In this document: in pieces, positions 8,489 through 15,356 of the stretch
How the letters are laid out: the number at the start of each line of letters is the position of its first letter
How positions within the stretch are numbered: position 1 is the stretch's first letter
NCBI GenBank assembly: GCA_016179005.1
Contig: JACOSF010000013.1
Coordinates: forward strand, 1-16,129
DNA length: 16,129 nucleotides
Reading direction: 5' to 3'
Source: Acidobacteriota bacterium
Lineage (GTDB): Bacteria; Acidobacteriota; Terriglobia; Acidiferrales; UBA7541
Made by a program: the position numbers and the translations under genes
Notes under the pieces: model-generated
Seen by the model: only the letters and a program-made list of their open reading frames with translations
The model's database searches: none
Told to the model about the DNA's origin: nothing

Positions 8489-9517
8489 CTATTTCACTTT
8501 GTCGACGGCTTTGAGGATCTGCGCCGCCACTTCCTTCGGCAGCGGCGCGTACCCCAGCGGCTCGGTGTACTTTTGTCCATCCGTGGCCATCCACTTCAGG
8601 AAGTCCTTGATCACCGCCTTCTTGGCGGAGTCCTGGATGTTTCCCGGCACCAGCAGCCACGTGAAACTGGCAATGGGATACGCGGTCTTTCCCGGCGCAT
8701 TGGTAATGGATACGCGGAAGTCCGCGGGCATGGACTTGGCCGCCCCGGCAGCCGCCGCGGTTGTGCTCGCCAGATCGGCCTTCACAAACTCGCCCGCAGC
8801 GTTCTGCACCCGGCCGTAGAAGAGGTTGCTTTGCAATGCGTAGACCAGTTCGACGTAGCCGATCGAGTTCGGTGTCTGCTTCACCAGCCCCGATACGCCC
8901 TCATTTCCCTTGCCGCCGAGCCCGACGGGCCAATTGACGGATGTGCCTTTTCCGACTTCGTTCTTCCACTCGTCACTGATTTTGGAGAGAAAGTCCGTCC
9001 AGATGTAGGTCGTCCCGCTGCCGTCGGACCGCCGCACCACCACGATGTTCTCGTTGGGCAGGCTGACCTTTGGGTTGTGCTTAGTGATCGCCGGGTCGTT
9101 CCACTTTTTGATTCTGCCAAGGAAGATACCCGCCAGAGCATCCCGGCTGAAATTCAATTCCACGCTCACTCCCGGAATGTTGTACGTGGGAACATCTGCG
9201 CCCAGGACCGTCGGGAAGTGCAGAATCGCCACCTTGCTTTGCGCGAGCTGTTCATCGCTCATCGGGCCGTCCGAGGCGCCGAAATCCACGGTTCCCGACG
9301 TAATCTGCCGGATCCCACCGCCGGAGCCAATCGACTGGTAGTTGATCTGGATGTTTGGTTTCACTTTGCGGTACTCGTCAAACCACTTCGAGTAAATGGG
9401 ATACGGGAACGTGGCGCCCGCGCCGGTCAGCGACATCACGCCGTTCTGGGCCAGCGCCGCCCCGCCAAAGCTGAGCGCGAGCACCGCTACAACCAGCATT
9501 GAGAAACTCTTCTTCAT
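8489..9517 (-). CDS. pstS: Periplasmic phosphate-binding protein PstS
   Basis: A 342-residue precursor with a standard Sec signal peptide (MKKSFSMLVVAVLALSF, cleavage probably after ALA, residue 23). ATG 9517 is chosen over an upstream in-frame codon at 9586 because it begins the signal peptide, has GGAG about 8 nt upstream, and the earlier codon would fall inside the Pho-box array. Phosphate-binding loops typical of PstS are present: GAGATFPYPIY (32-42), SIGSGGG (62-68), FGASDGPMS (79-87) and RRSDGSGTT (162-170). It captures orthophosphate in the periplasm and delivers it to PstCAB. First gene of pstSCAB-phoU, directly behind a strong PhoB site, so phosphate-starvation induction is expected. 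Confidence 0.96.
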   Translation of the reverse strand: MKKSFSMLVVAVLALSFGGAALAQNGVMSLTGAGATFPYPIYSKWFDEYRKVKPNIQINYQSIGSGGGIRQITSGTVDFGASDGPMSDEQLAQSKVAILHFPTVLGADVPTYNIPGVSVELNFSRDALAGIFLGRIKKWNDPAITKHNPKVSLPNENIVVVRRSDGSGTTYIWTDFLSKISDEWKNEVGKGTSVNWPVGLGGKGNEGVSGLVKQTPNSIGYVELVYALQSNLFYGRVQNAAGEFVKADLASTTAAAAGAAKSMPADFRVSITNAPGKTAYPIASFTWLLVPGNIQDSAKKAVIKDFLKWMATDGQKYTEPLGYAPLPKEVAAQILKAVDKVK

Positions 9518-9562
9518 ACATTCTCCTCTCTCGTCTATTCGGTTAGAGCTTGGTCCCTTTCT

Positions 9563-9602
9563 GTTACCATTCTGTGACAGAAACATGACACCTGTGTGAC
9601 AG
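9563..9602 (-). promoter_or_regulatory. Pho-box array (four PhoB heptamers) upstream of pstS
   Basis: Read on the minus strand, four heptamers follow each other with exact 4-nt spacers (11-nt period): CTGTCAC (9602-9596), GTGTCAT (9591-9585), CTGTCAC (9580-9574) and TGGTAAC (9569-9563). The PhoB consensus heptamer is CTGTCAT, so two tandem PhoB dimers could bind. The array ends 45 nt before the pstS start codon. PhoB sites normally replace the -35 element. A possible -10 is TCTAAC at 9547-9542, but it is weak. Confidence 0.85.
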
Positions 9603-9603
9603 A

Positions 9604-9631
9604 GGGGGATGCCGGGCGAGCCGGCACCCCC
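9604..9631 (-). terminator. GC-rich hairpin after porin, before pstS promoter
   Basis: An 11-bp stem with one bulged A (arms 9604-9615 and 9621-9631, 5-nt loop) begins 12 nt past the porin stop codon. No U-tract follows, so it may be a weak or Rho-assisted terminator or an mRNA 3'-stabilising hairpin rather than a classical intrinsic terminator. It abuts the pstS Pho-box array. Confidence 0.5.
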
Positions 9632-9643
9632 CTCCGGTTCCGC

Positions 9644-11206
9644 TCAGAACTTGTAAATGACGTCAAACTGCAGCCGCTTGAGGATGCTTTCCCTCGTCGG
9701 CGTCGTCGTGGTGACTAGGGGCCGCCCGAATAGCCCGGTGAACCCCAACTGCACGTTTCGGTACGTCTGGTAATTGAGAACCACACGGTGGTTGAAGACG
9801 TTTGTGGGCACCCGCAGATCGCTGAAGTTGAACGCATCCACCGTTGCTTCCCGCTCGATGTGGATGTAGCTGTACCCCCATTGCCAGTCGCCCTTCTCTT
9901 GCTGGCGACCAAATAGGAGGTCCGTCCAGTAGCCGCTACGGTCCCGCGGATTGCACGGTGTCTGGTTGGCCAGGGGCACGTTGACCAGGTTGCGGCACGC
10001 GCGCGTGTTGTTCACGAAGTCCAACTGCGCCATGACCGGCCACCGCGACCATGGAGTTTTGAAGTCCAGGCGGCCGATCACATCCAAGAGGCCGAACTTC
10101 GATTCGTACTGACTGCCATTGCTCGAGGCCGCATTACTGTTCGAGCTCCCGCCGATTGTGGCCGCCGCCCGCGCAGCGCGCAGCGCATCCGCATTCTGGT
10201 AGTTGGTGAAACCCACGTAGCCTCCGAATTTCACGTAGTCACCCAGCTTCCAGTTGGTTTGCAACTGCCCGCCATAGATGAAGGTGTCCGGCTTCGTCGA
10301 GACTTCGATCACCGGCAGTTGGAAGGCAACCAGCGAAATCCGCTCCAAGACCGGATTGTTGATTTTCCAGGTCAGCGACTCGGAGAATCCTTCCGGGTTC
10401 AAGTCGTTGTCCCAGGTCAGCTCCGTGCGATACCACGTGTAACCGAACTTGCCCACGGTCATGCTGAAGGGATGGAGCCACTTCGGGTCGTACTTAATGA
10501 ACGCCCGGTCGATGAAAAACGGCTTGCGCGTAAAGCCGTTCGTCAGTGTCTGGTTTGTGGAGATGGGATCGTTCGTGTCGCCGCTGCCCAGGCTGAAGCC
10601 ACCCGAGAATTCGTCGTTGAACTTGGCCGTGGCGTTGAAGCGCAGACGCACCCGATAGCGGACCCGGTTCGGATTCTGCGTCGCCACAGGTCCGCCGCCA
10701 TAGAAGGGCTCGAAGCGCATGCGTGCATCGCCGCTGAACGAAAACGGCCCGAAGCGGCCCACTTTGCCGTCATTCGCTTTTTTGTACGCGCCAAAATCTG
10801 TTTCCACCTGGGTCAGCCTGTCGTCTATTTTCTTCACCTCCCCATTCTGGGGCGGAGCGGCGGCGGGCACCGCGGACGCGGGTGCGCTCGCAGTCGGAGT
10901 TTCGCTTTTCTCCACCTTGCGCTCCATGGCTTCCATTTTTTCCTGCTGTGCGCGCAGCGCCGTGCGCTGGGCTTCCAGCTCCCGGCTCTGGTCGGCGATC
11001 ATGCCTTTCAGTTGCTCGATTGCCGCGAGCATGTCTTCATTGGACGCGGCTTTCTCCTTCGGCTTTTCCGCAGCCTTCGCGGCTGCCGTCGTAGCTTTTG
11101 CGCCGCCGCTGGCATCTTTCCCATCTGTTCCTGCCACGCACACCGGTGCTGCCATCAGCCCAACCAGTATCAACAACACACCGATTGCCCTTCTGCACTT
11201 CGGCAT
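9644..11206 (-). CDS. Outer-membrane putative porin (phosphate-starvation porin)
   Basis: A 520-residue outer-membrane protein. The signal peptide is residues 1-25 (GVLLILVGLMAAPVCVA|G). An Ala/Lys-rich linker and a coiled coil follow (about 50-95, heptad-like EQLKGMIADQSRELEAQRTA), then a Pro/Ala linker, a short second helix (KKIDDRLTQVETDFGAYKK), and a beta-barrel with alternating aromatic strands ending in FDVIYKF, the terminal Phe that barrel assembly recognises. The layout fits the 'putative porin' family and resembles trimeric OprP/OprO-type phosphate porins in context only. ATG 11206 is chosen because GAGGAGG lies 5 nt upstream and the signal peptide starts there; the frame stays open upstream into phoU by chance. 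It has its own Pho box and lies between phoU and pstS, so a role in phosphate or phosphoester entry is inferred. Confidence 0.88.
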   Translation of the reverse strand: MPKCRRAIGVLLILVGLMAAPVCVAGTDGKDASGGAKATTAAAKAAEKPKEKAASNEDMLAAIEQLKGMIADQSRELEAQRTALRAQQEKMEAMERKVEKSETPTASAPASAVPAAAPPQNGEVKKIDDRLTQVETDFGAYKKANDGKVGRFGPFSFSGDARMRFEPFYGGGPVATQNPNRVRYRVRLRFNATAKFNDEFSGGFSLGSGDTNDPISTNQTLTNGFTRKPFFIDRAFIKYDPKWLHPFSMTVGKFGYTWYRTELTWDNDLNPEGFSESLTWKINNPVLERISLVAFQLPVIEVSTKPDTFIYGGQLQTNWKLGDYVKFGGYVGFTNYQNADALRAARAAATIGGSSNSNAASSNGSQYESKFGLLDVIGRLDFKTPWSRWPVMAQLDFVNNTRACRNLVNVPLANQTPCNPRDRSGYWTDLLFGRQQEKGDWQWGYSYIHIEREATVDAFNFSDLRVPTNVFNHRVVLNYQTYRNVQLGFTGLFGRPLVTTTTPTRESILKRLQFDVIYKF

Positions 11207-11288
11207 AGCTGCCTCCTCAATGGAATTCACTCTGTGTTGATTGAAAAGTTTCGCGGACCTGAAGCTCCCCCTCGATCTGCGCGACGCC

Positions 11289-11344
11289 ACCATAGAAGCC
11301 CAATGTGACCGTTCCGTGACCGCGTTGTGAAATCTGCGTGACAC
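11289..11344 (-). promoter_or_regulatory. Pho-box array and -10 upstream of the porin
   Basis: On the minus strand four heptamers at an exact 11-nt period: GTGTCAC (11344-11338), ATTTCAC (11333-11327), CGGTCAC (11322-11316) and CGGTCAC (11311-11305). After a 10-nt gap comes TATGGT (11294-11289), a fair -10 at the distance usual for PhoB-activated promoters. The predicted leader to the porin ATG is about 75-80 nt. Confidence 0.82.
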
Positions 11345-11365
11345 CGCCGTCCGGAAGAGGTGAGG

Positions 11366-11395
11366 GCGGGGCCGGTTCAGGGGTACCGGCCCCGC
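11366..11395 (-). terminator. Perfect 11-bp GC hairpin after phoU (copy 2)
   Basis: Arms 11366-11376 and 11385-11395 pair perfectly (GCGGGGCCGGT) around an 8-nt loop, 31 nt past the phoU stop. The following minus-strand bases are pyrimidine-rich but not a true U-tract. It probably ends or attenuates the phoB-phoR-phoU transcript just before the porin's Pho box. Confidence 0.6.
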
Positions 11396-11426
11396 GTGAC
11401 AGGCAGGGAGGGGACTTTGCAAAACG

Positions 11427-12173
11427 CTATTCCTGTTCGGAATCGAAAACATCCGTTGAGGCCACTTCCCGCGGCTGCTGGGCGTCCAATTCGCGCCCGC
11501 GCCCGTGCCGCACATCGAGGCCGCGCACCCAATACACCACATCCTCAGCGATGTTGGTGCAATGGTCCGCGATTCGCTCCAGGTAGCGGGAAACCAGCAC
11601 AAACTGCACGTTGGAGGCGACCGTATCGGGGCATTGGGCCATTTCCGCCAGCAACCGCTCGAAGACCACATCGCGGAAGCGGTCCACGGCGTCGTCGCTC
11701 TGGAGGACCGCGGTGGCCAAGTCCACGTTGCGGTAGATCAATGCTCCCAGACTCTTGCTGACCATGGCCCGCACCGCTGCGGACATCGGCTCAAATTCCG
11801 GCGGGGTGGTCGCCGGCGCCATGTCCGCCAGCGAAATCACCCGTTGTCCGATGTTCACGGCAAGGTCTCCCATGCGCTCGAGGTCGTTGTTGATCCGCAG
11901 GGTCGCCACGATCAGACGGATGTCCTGCTCCGGCAGCGCCCCGCCCCTCAGCAACTTCACGGCCTGTTCGTCAATCACAATTTCCATTTCGTTGATGCGC
12001 GGCTCGTTGTAGAAAATTTCGCTCACCAGCGTCCCCGCCCGCGGACCGTGCCGCTCCAGCAGCGCCAGGATCGCCCGGTTCACGGCTCCCTCCACCGTGC
12101 GCGCCATGGACACCAGGTAGTTCACCAGCGTGTCCGTGTAGAAGTTCTTTGGGTCCCTCGCTGCGGTTGCCAT
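11427..12173 (-). CDS. phoU: PhoU family phosphate regulator (copy 2, regulatory cluster)
   Basis: A 248-residue PhoU paralogue. ATG 12173 (MATAARDPKNFYTDTL) is chosen because GGAGG lies 6 nt upstream. Both metal-site motifs are kept: NNDLERMGDLAVNIGQ and RYLERIADHCTNIAEDVVYWVRGLDVRH. A roughly 30-residue C-terminal tail (GRGRELDAQQPREVASTDVFDSEQE) extends past the normal end and is acidic and likely disordered. It differs clearly from the pst-linked copy, so it is not a recent duplicate. It sits downstream of phoR and upstream of the porin, which suggests it is the copy tied to PhoR signalling while the other serves the transporter; this split is inference. Confidence 0.93.
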   Translation of the reverse strand: MATAARDPKNFYTDTLVNYLVSMARTVEGAVNRAILALLERHGPRAGTLVSEIFYNEPRINEMEIVIDEQAVKLLRGGALPEQDIRLIVATLRINNDLERMGDLAVNIGQRVISLADMAPATTPPEFEPMSAAVRAMVSKSLGALIYRNVDLATAVLQSDDAVDRFRDVVFERLLAEMAQCPDTVASNVQFVLVSRYLERIADHCTNIAEDVVYWVRGLDVRHGRGRELDAQQPREVASTDVFDSEQE

Positions 12174-12309
12174 CGAGTGCCTCCGACAGTTTTTCGAGCA
12201 TTCCGACGGTGAACTCATGGTTCGGGTTCGGCCGATCCAGCGGCAGAAACATGGCCAGGAGCAGGAGCACGCCTATCGTCGTAATTGGGAGCCAGGTCAG
12301 CAGGTCCAT
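11971..12309 (-). CDS. Possible small single-span membrane protein overlapping phoU
   Basis: An open frame from ATG 12309 encodes MDLLTWLPITTIGVLLLL, one clear transmembrane helix, followed by a polar segment (LDRPNPNHEFTVGMLEKLSEALDG). The first 45 codons, before the phoU start, have high GC at third positions (about three quarters) and T-rich second positions, as real coding DNA does here. The frame then continues about 200 nt inside phoU in another phase, where the residues look like a shadow; the true product may therefore be unusually overlapping or the frame damaged. Its ribosome site is weak (GGGGTG, 4 nt upstream). It fills the otherwise unexplained 249-nt phoR-phoU gap. No family recognised. 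Confidence 0.35.
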   Translation of the reverse strand: MDLLTWLPITTIGVLLLLAMFLPLDRPNPNHEFTVGMLEKLSEALDGNRSEGPKELLHGHAGELPGVHGAHGGGSREPGDPGAAGAARSAGGDAGERNFLQRAAHQRNGNCD

Positions 12310-12330
12310 GGTGCACCCCGAAGCCAGCGT

Positions 12331-12370
12331 GGCAGAGTTTTGTGACACTGCGATGATGCGCGGATGATGT
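12331..12370 (-). promoter_or_regulatory. Weaker Pho-box-like array between phoR and phoU copy 2
   Basis: Minus-strand heptamers at an 11-nt period: ACATCAT (12370-12364), GCATCAT (12359-12353), GTGTCAC (12348-12342) and CTCTGCC (12337-12331). The first three keep the TCAT/TCAC core, the last does not. No good -10 follows at the expected distance. It could give phoU its own PhoB-dependent promoter. Confidence 0.4.
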
Positions 12371-12422
12371 TTCGGCTACTACTCCAGATTTCAAGCGGTC
12401 GTAGTACTGGGACCTGTGGGTG

Positions 12423-14079
12423 CTAGATAGCAGGAAGGAATATCGAAAAGGTCGAGCCGCGGCCTACTTCGCTTTCCACTTCAATCCGTCCGCCGTGGGC
12501 TTCCACCAGGTGCTTGGCGATGGAGAGTCCCAGCCCGGTGCCGCCGGCTTCGCGTGAGCGCGCGGCATCTACGCGGTAGAACCGCTCGAAAATTCTCTGC
12601 TGGTCATCCCGCGGGATGCCAATCCCTGTATCCGTGACGTCAATTTTCACCTGCCCATCCTCGATGCTGGCGTGAATGGCAATCTTTCCGCCCGCCGGAG
12701 TGTACTGCACGGCGTTGTCCAGAATGTTTTGCAGCACCTCGGCCAAGCGCCGCGCGTCGCCGCGGACCTGGGGCAGGCTCGCGGGACATTCGACAGAAAG
12801 GGTCAACTGCTTCTGCGCGGACCGGAAGCGCGCCGTATCCACGCACGACTCCACCAACGCTGCGACATTCACCGGATAAAACTCCAGCTCCAGCTTGCCT
12901 GCTTCGATGAGCGACAACTTCAGCAGGTCGTCGGTCAAGCGGTCCAGCCGGGCGGAGTGCTCGCGGATGATTTCTACGAAGCGCCGGCGGTTCGTGGTGT
13001 CGTCCAGCGCGCCGCCGAGCAGCGTTTCGGCAAATCCCTGAATGGCCGTCAGCGGCGTCTTGAACTCGTGCGATACGTTGGCCACAAAATCCTGCCGCAC
13101 TCGTTCCAGCCGGCGCAGCTCGCTGATGTCGTGCAGCACCAGCACCGCGCCCGTCGCCCTGGATGACCACCAGCAAATCCGACTGGCGGATCACTTCCAC
13201 CATCGAACGGCCCTCGCTCTGCGTCGCCTCCACGCCGAGGTCCCGGCAGAACGCCTCATTCAAGAAGGCCACGCGCCCCTCGGGACCAATCACTGCAACT
13301 CCCTCCACCATGCCGCGCAGGATGGCTGCGGAGCGATTCCGCTCCTCGGTGAGCGACGCAATAGTCTGCGCAAGGTGCGCTGCGGTTTCGTTCAGCGTGT
13401 GCCCGAGGTCCGTCAGTTCGTCGCCCTGTCGTTCCACGGAAATGGGACGAAAATCTCCCTGGGCTACGCGTTCGGAAAACTGCCGCAGCCGCGCTATGCG
13501 TCCGGCCAGAGCGCGGGAAAGCAGGAGCGAAGCACTGCCGGCCAGCAAAAGGATGACGAGCGATGCCGTCCACAACCGCCGCCGAAAATCCCTGATTTCC
13601 TCGTCAATCTTGGCCAGCGGTAGCGCCAGACGAATCACAACCGTTCCTGCCGAACCATTCTGGGCCGGCGGTTGTCGCAAGGCCAGATAGACGAGGTCGC
13701 GGTTAACGGTGTGACTGAAGCGCACAGCCCGCCCTTCGCCCGTCGCCATCGCCTCGCGGACTTCCGGACGCCCGGCGTGATTTTCCATGTGCTGCGCGTC
13801 TTCGGCGGAGTCGGCGAAGACGCGGCCGTCGTCAGCGATGACCGTGACTCGCGCGCCACTTTCGGCCATCCATCTGGTCCATTCGCGCAGGGCGACGTTA
13901 TCGGCGAGATCCGGCGGGCGGCTTTGCACCAGCCGGCCCAGTGAGTTCAAATGCTCGAAGCCGGAGCGCACGTAGTCCCGGCGCAGCGCTTCGACGGCAT
14001 AGAGATCCACCGCCAGAAGCACCAGCACGAACAGCAGCGGGTAAATGATCCCGAGTTTCCAGAACAGGCTAACTCGCAT
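12423..14079 (-). pseudogene. phoR: Sensor histidine kinase PhoR, PAS domain truncated with frame change
   Basis: The protein reads from ATG 14079 through TM1 (9-28), a periplasmic region, TM2 (about 169-188), HAMP (about 189-240) and the first part of a PAS domain (ILRGMVEGVAVIGPEGRVAFLN, 253-274) up to Q307 (codon 13161-13159). It then goes out of frame. The remainder continues one phase over, from about 13157 to the stop at 12423: ATGAVLVLHDISELRRLE, H-box VANVSHEFKTPLTA, N-box NILDNAVQYTP, G1 DTGIGIP, F-box FERFYRV and G2 GGTGLGLSIAK, all intact. Family members have about 30-40 more PAS residues between these parts, so a deletion that is not a multiple of three is the simplest reading. 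The kinase half could still be made from an internal start (GTG 13145). PhoR normally phosphorylates PhoB under phosphate limitation. Start overlaps the phoB end by 3 codons. Confidence 0.85.
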
Positions 14080-14771
14080 GATGTTCGAAGAGGTATCCGG
14101 CGCCGCGCAGTGTTTTCAGATAGACCGGATTCTCCGCGTCTTCCTCGATTTTTTCGCGCAGGCGGCGCATGCACGCGTCCACGCTGCGCGGCGTCACAAA
14201 GCGCTCCGTGCCCCACACCGCATCCAGCAACTGGTCGCGCGTGTACACTTTGTTGGCATGGCTGGCTTGCCAGAAAATAGAGCAGCCGGAACTCCAGCGT
14301 GCTAAGCACCAGCGGTTTTCCATTCCGCGTGACGCGGTAGCCCTCCGGATCAATCACCAAGCCTCCCGCCGCGATGGATTCTTTTGCTTCGGCGCCGGAA
14401 GTGTCCGCGCGTCGTAGAAGTGCTTTCACGCGGGCCACCAGTTCGCGCGGGCTGAACGGCTTGGTCACGTAATCGTCAGCGCCCAGTTCGAGTCCGATGA
14501 CGCGGTCGGATTCATCGCCGCGCGCGGTCAGCATCAGAATGGGCAGACGGTTCAGTTTTTCGTCCCGCCGGATCGCCTTGCAGATTTCCAGGCCGGAAAG
14601 ACGTGGAAGCATCAGGTCAAGCAGAAGCAGGTCTGGCGGTGATTTCTTTAATTGCTCAAGGCCAGTTAGCCCATCGCGCGCCGCGCCCAGCGAAAATCCT
14701 TCCTGCTCCAGGTTGTACCGCACCAGTTCGATGATGTCGCGGTCGTCTTCGATGATCAGCACACGTTTCAT
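14069..14771 (-). pseudogene. phoB: Response regulator PhoB, frameshifted in the winged-helix domain
   Basis: The receiver domain is complete: acidic pocket E8/D9/D10, phospho-acceptor D52 (LLLLDLMLP), T82 and K104 (KPF). The OmpR-type winged helix begins normally (VTRNGKPLVLSTLEFRLLYFLAS) but leaves frame after residue 169. The rest is in another phase (NKVYTRDQLLDAVWG, RSVDACMRRLREKIEE, PVYLKTLRGAGYLFEHH) and ends at TAG 14071-14069. At the break the minus strand reads AGCCAGCC (14267-14260). Removing one AGCC restores LLYFLASHANKVYTRDQ and a 232-residue protein, the normal PhoB size and alignment. As read, the product would lose its recognition helix and hairpin wing and could not bind Pho boxes normally. 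ATG 14771 has GGGGAG about 5 nt upstream. Whether the lesion is real or an assembly error cannot be told here. Confidence 0.9.
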
Positions 14772-15356
14772 TCTTGCTCCCCGCTACCATAGCTGTGGAT
14801 GTGCAGTATACATGCGAGTGGCGGGGAATGGCGGCGTAAGCTGGCGGTTTCAGTAGGTTGCAAATGGTTTGTGCTCCTCTTCTGTATGCACAGTTTTTGG
14901 GAGCATTCGCGCCTATTGTGCACACTTCTTGCGTAACTTTTGCGGCCCGAATCTGTGGCCAGGAGGTCGATGAGAAGGAACTTCGACCCCATCCTCGGGA
15001 TCTTTAAAGGAAAGAAAGAACGCCCCTTGCAATGAATGGAGGTTGCCGGCTAACAGTCTCTGCGCATGCCCTATGACCTGCAAAGTTCAAGTACAGGAGT
15101 CGATCGGATTTCTGGGGATGGCCACGCTGACCTCGAGGTCCCGAAGCAGATTCCACGACTTGTTGTGGCGTGTTGCCATATGTTGTGTCGTACACCATCC
15201 TCATTGGAAGTGATTGAGCCTGACCACGAATCATAGAAAATGGCCGGTGACCGAGACCCCATCCCGTACTAGATTTTGTCTTTTCAGAGCGATAGGATTA
15301 CCACCCAATGGACAGGGCGAGGAAAGATCAAACCTGAGACACGGGGGGAACCCACA
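14772..15356. other. 585-nt intergenic region between phoB and the bestrophin-like gene
   Basis: Base composition is visibly less GC-rich than the flanking genes. Short open frames on the minus strand (for example 15004-15234) have no recognisable protein features. I see a perfect 12-bp palindrome GACCTCGAGGTC at 15129-15140 and the candidate phoB -10, but no tRNA, terminator or Pho box. It should hold promoters for the two divergent genes. Confidence 0.5.
14805..14810 (-). promoter_or_regulatory. Possible -10 element for phoB
   Basis: Minus-strand TATACT matches the sigma-70 -10 at five of six positions and lies 33 nt upstream of the phoB ATG. No good -35 and no Pho-box array are seen upstream of it, so phoB may be transcribed at a basal, non-autoregulated level. 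Weak evidence. Confidence 0.35.

Noticed and set aside
7510..8514. 334-residue plus-strand open frame opposite pstC
   Set aside because: Extremely His/Gln/Arg-rich shadow of the membrane protein pstC on the other strand.
10259..11308. 349-residue plus-strand open frame opposite the porin
   Set aside because: Antisense to the porin, which has a signal peptide, barrel strands and a terminal Phe; no protein features on this strand.
11207..11671. N-terminal extension of the porin frame into phoU
   Set aside because: The frame is open by chance; the ribosome site, signal peptide and Pho-box promoter all place the start at 11206.
12374..12411. Hairpin after phoR (TACTAC ... GTAGTA)
   Set aside because: Only six pairs around a loop of about 20 nt and no U-tract; too weak to call a terminator.
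13100..13200. Programmed ribosomal frameshift in phoR
   Set aside because: No slippery heptamer or following pseudoknot is apparent, and PAS residues are missing as well as the frame, which a programmed shift would not explain.
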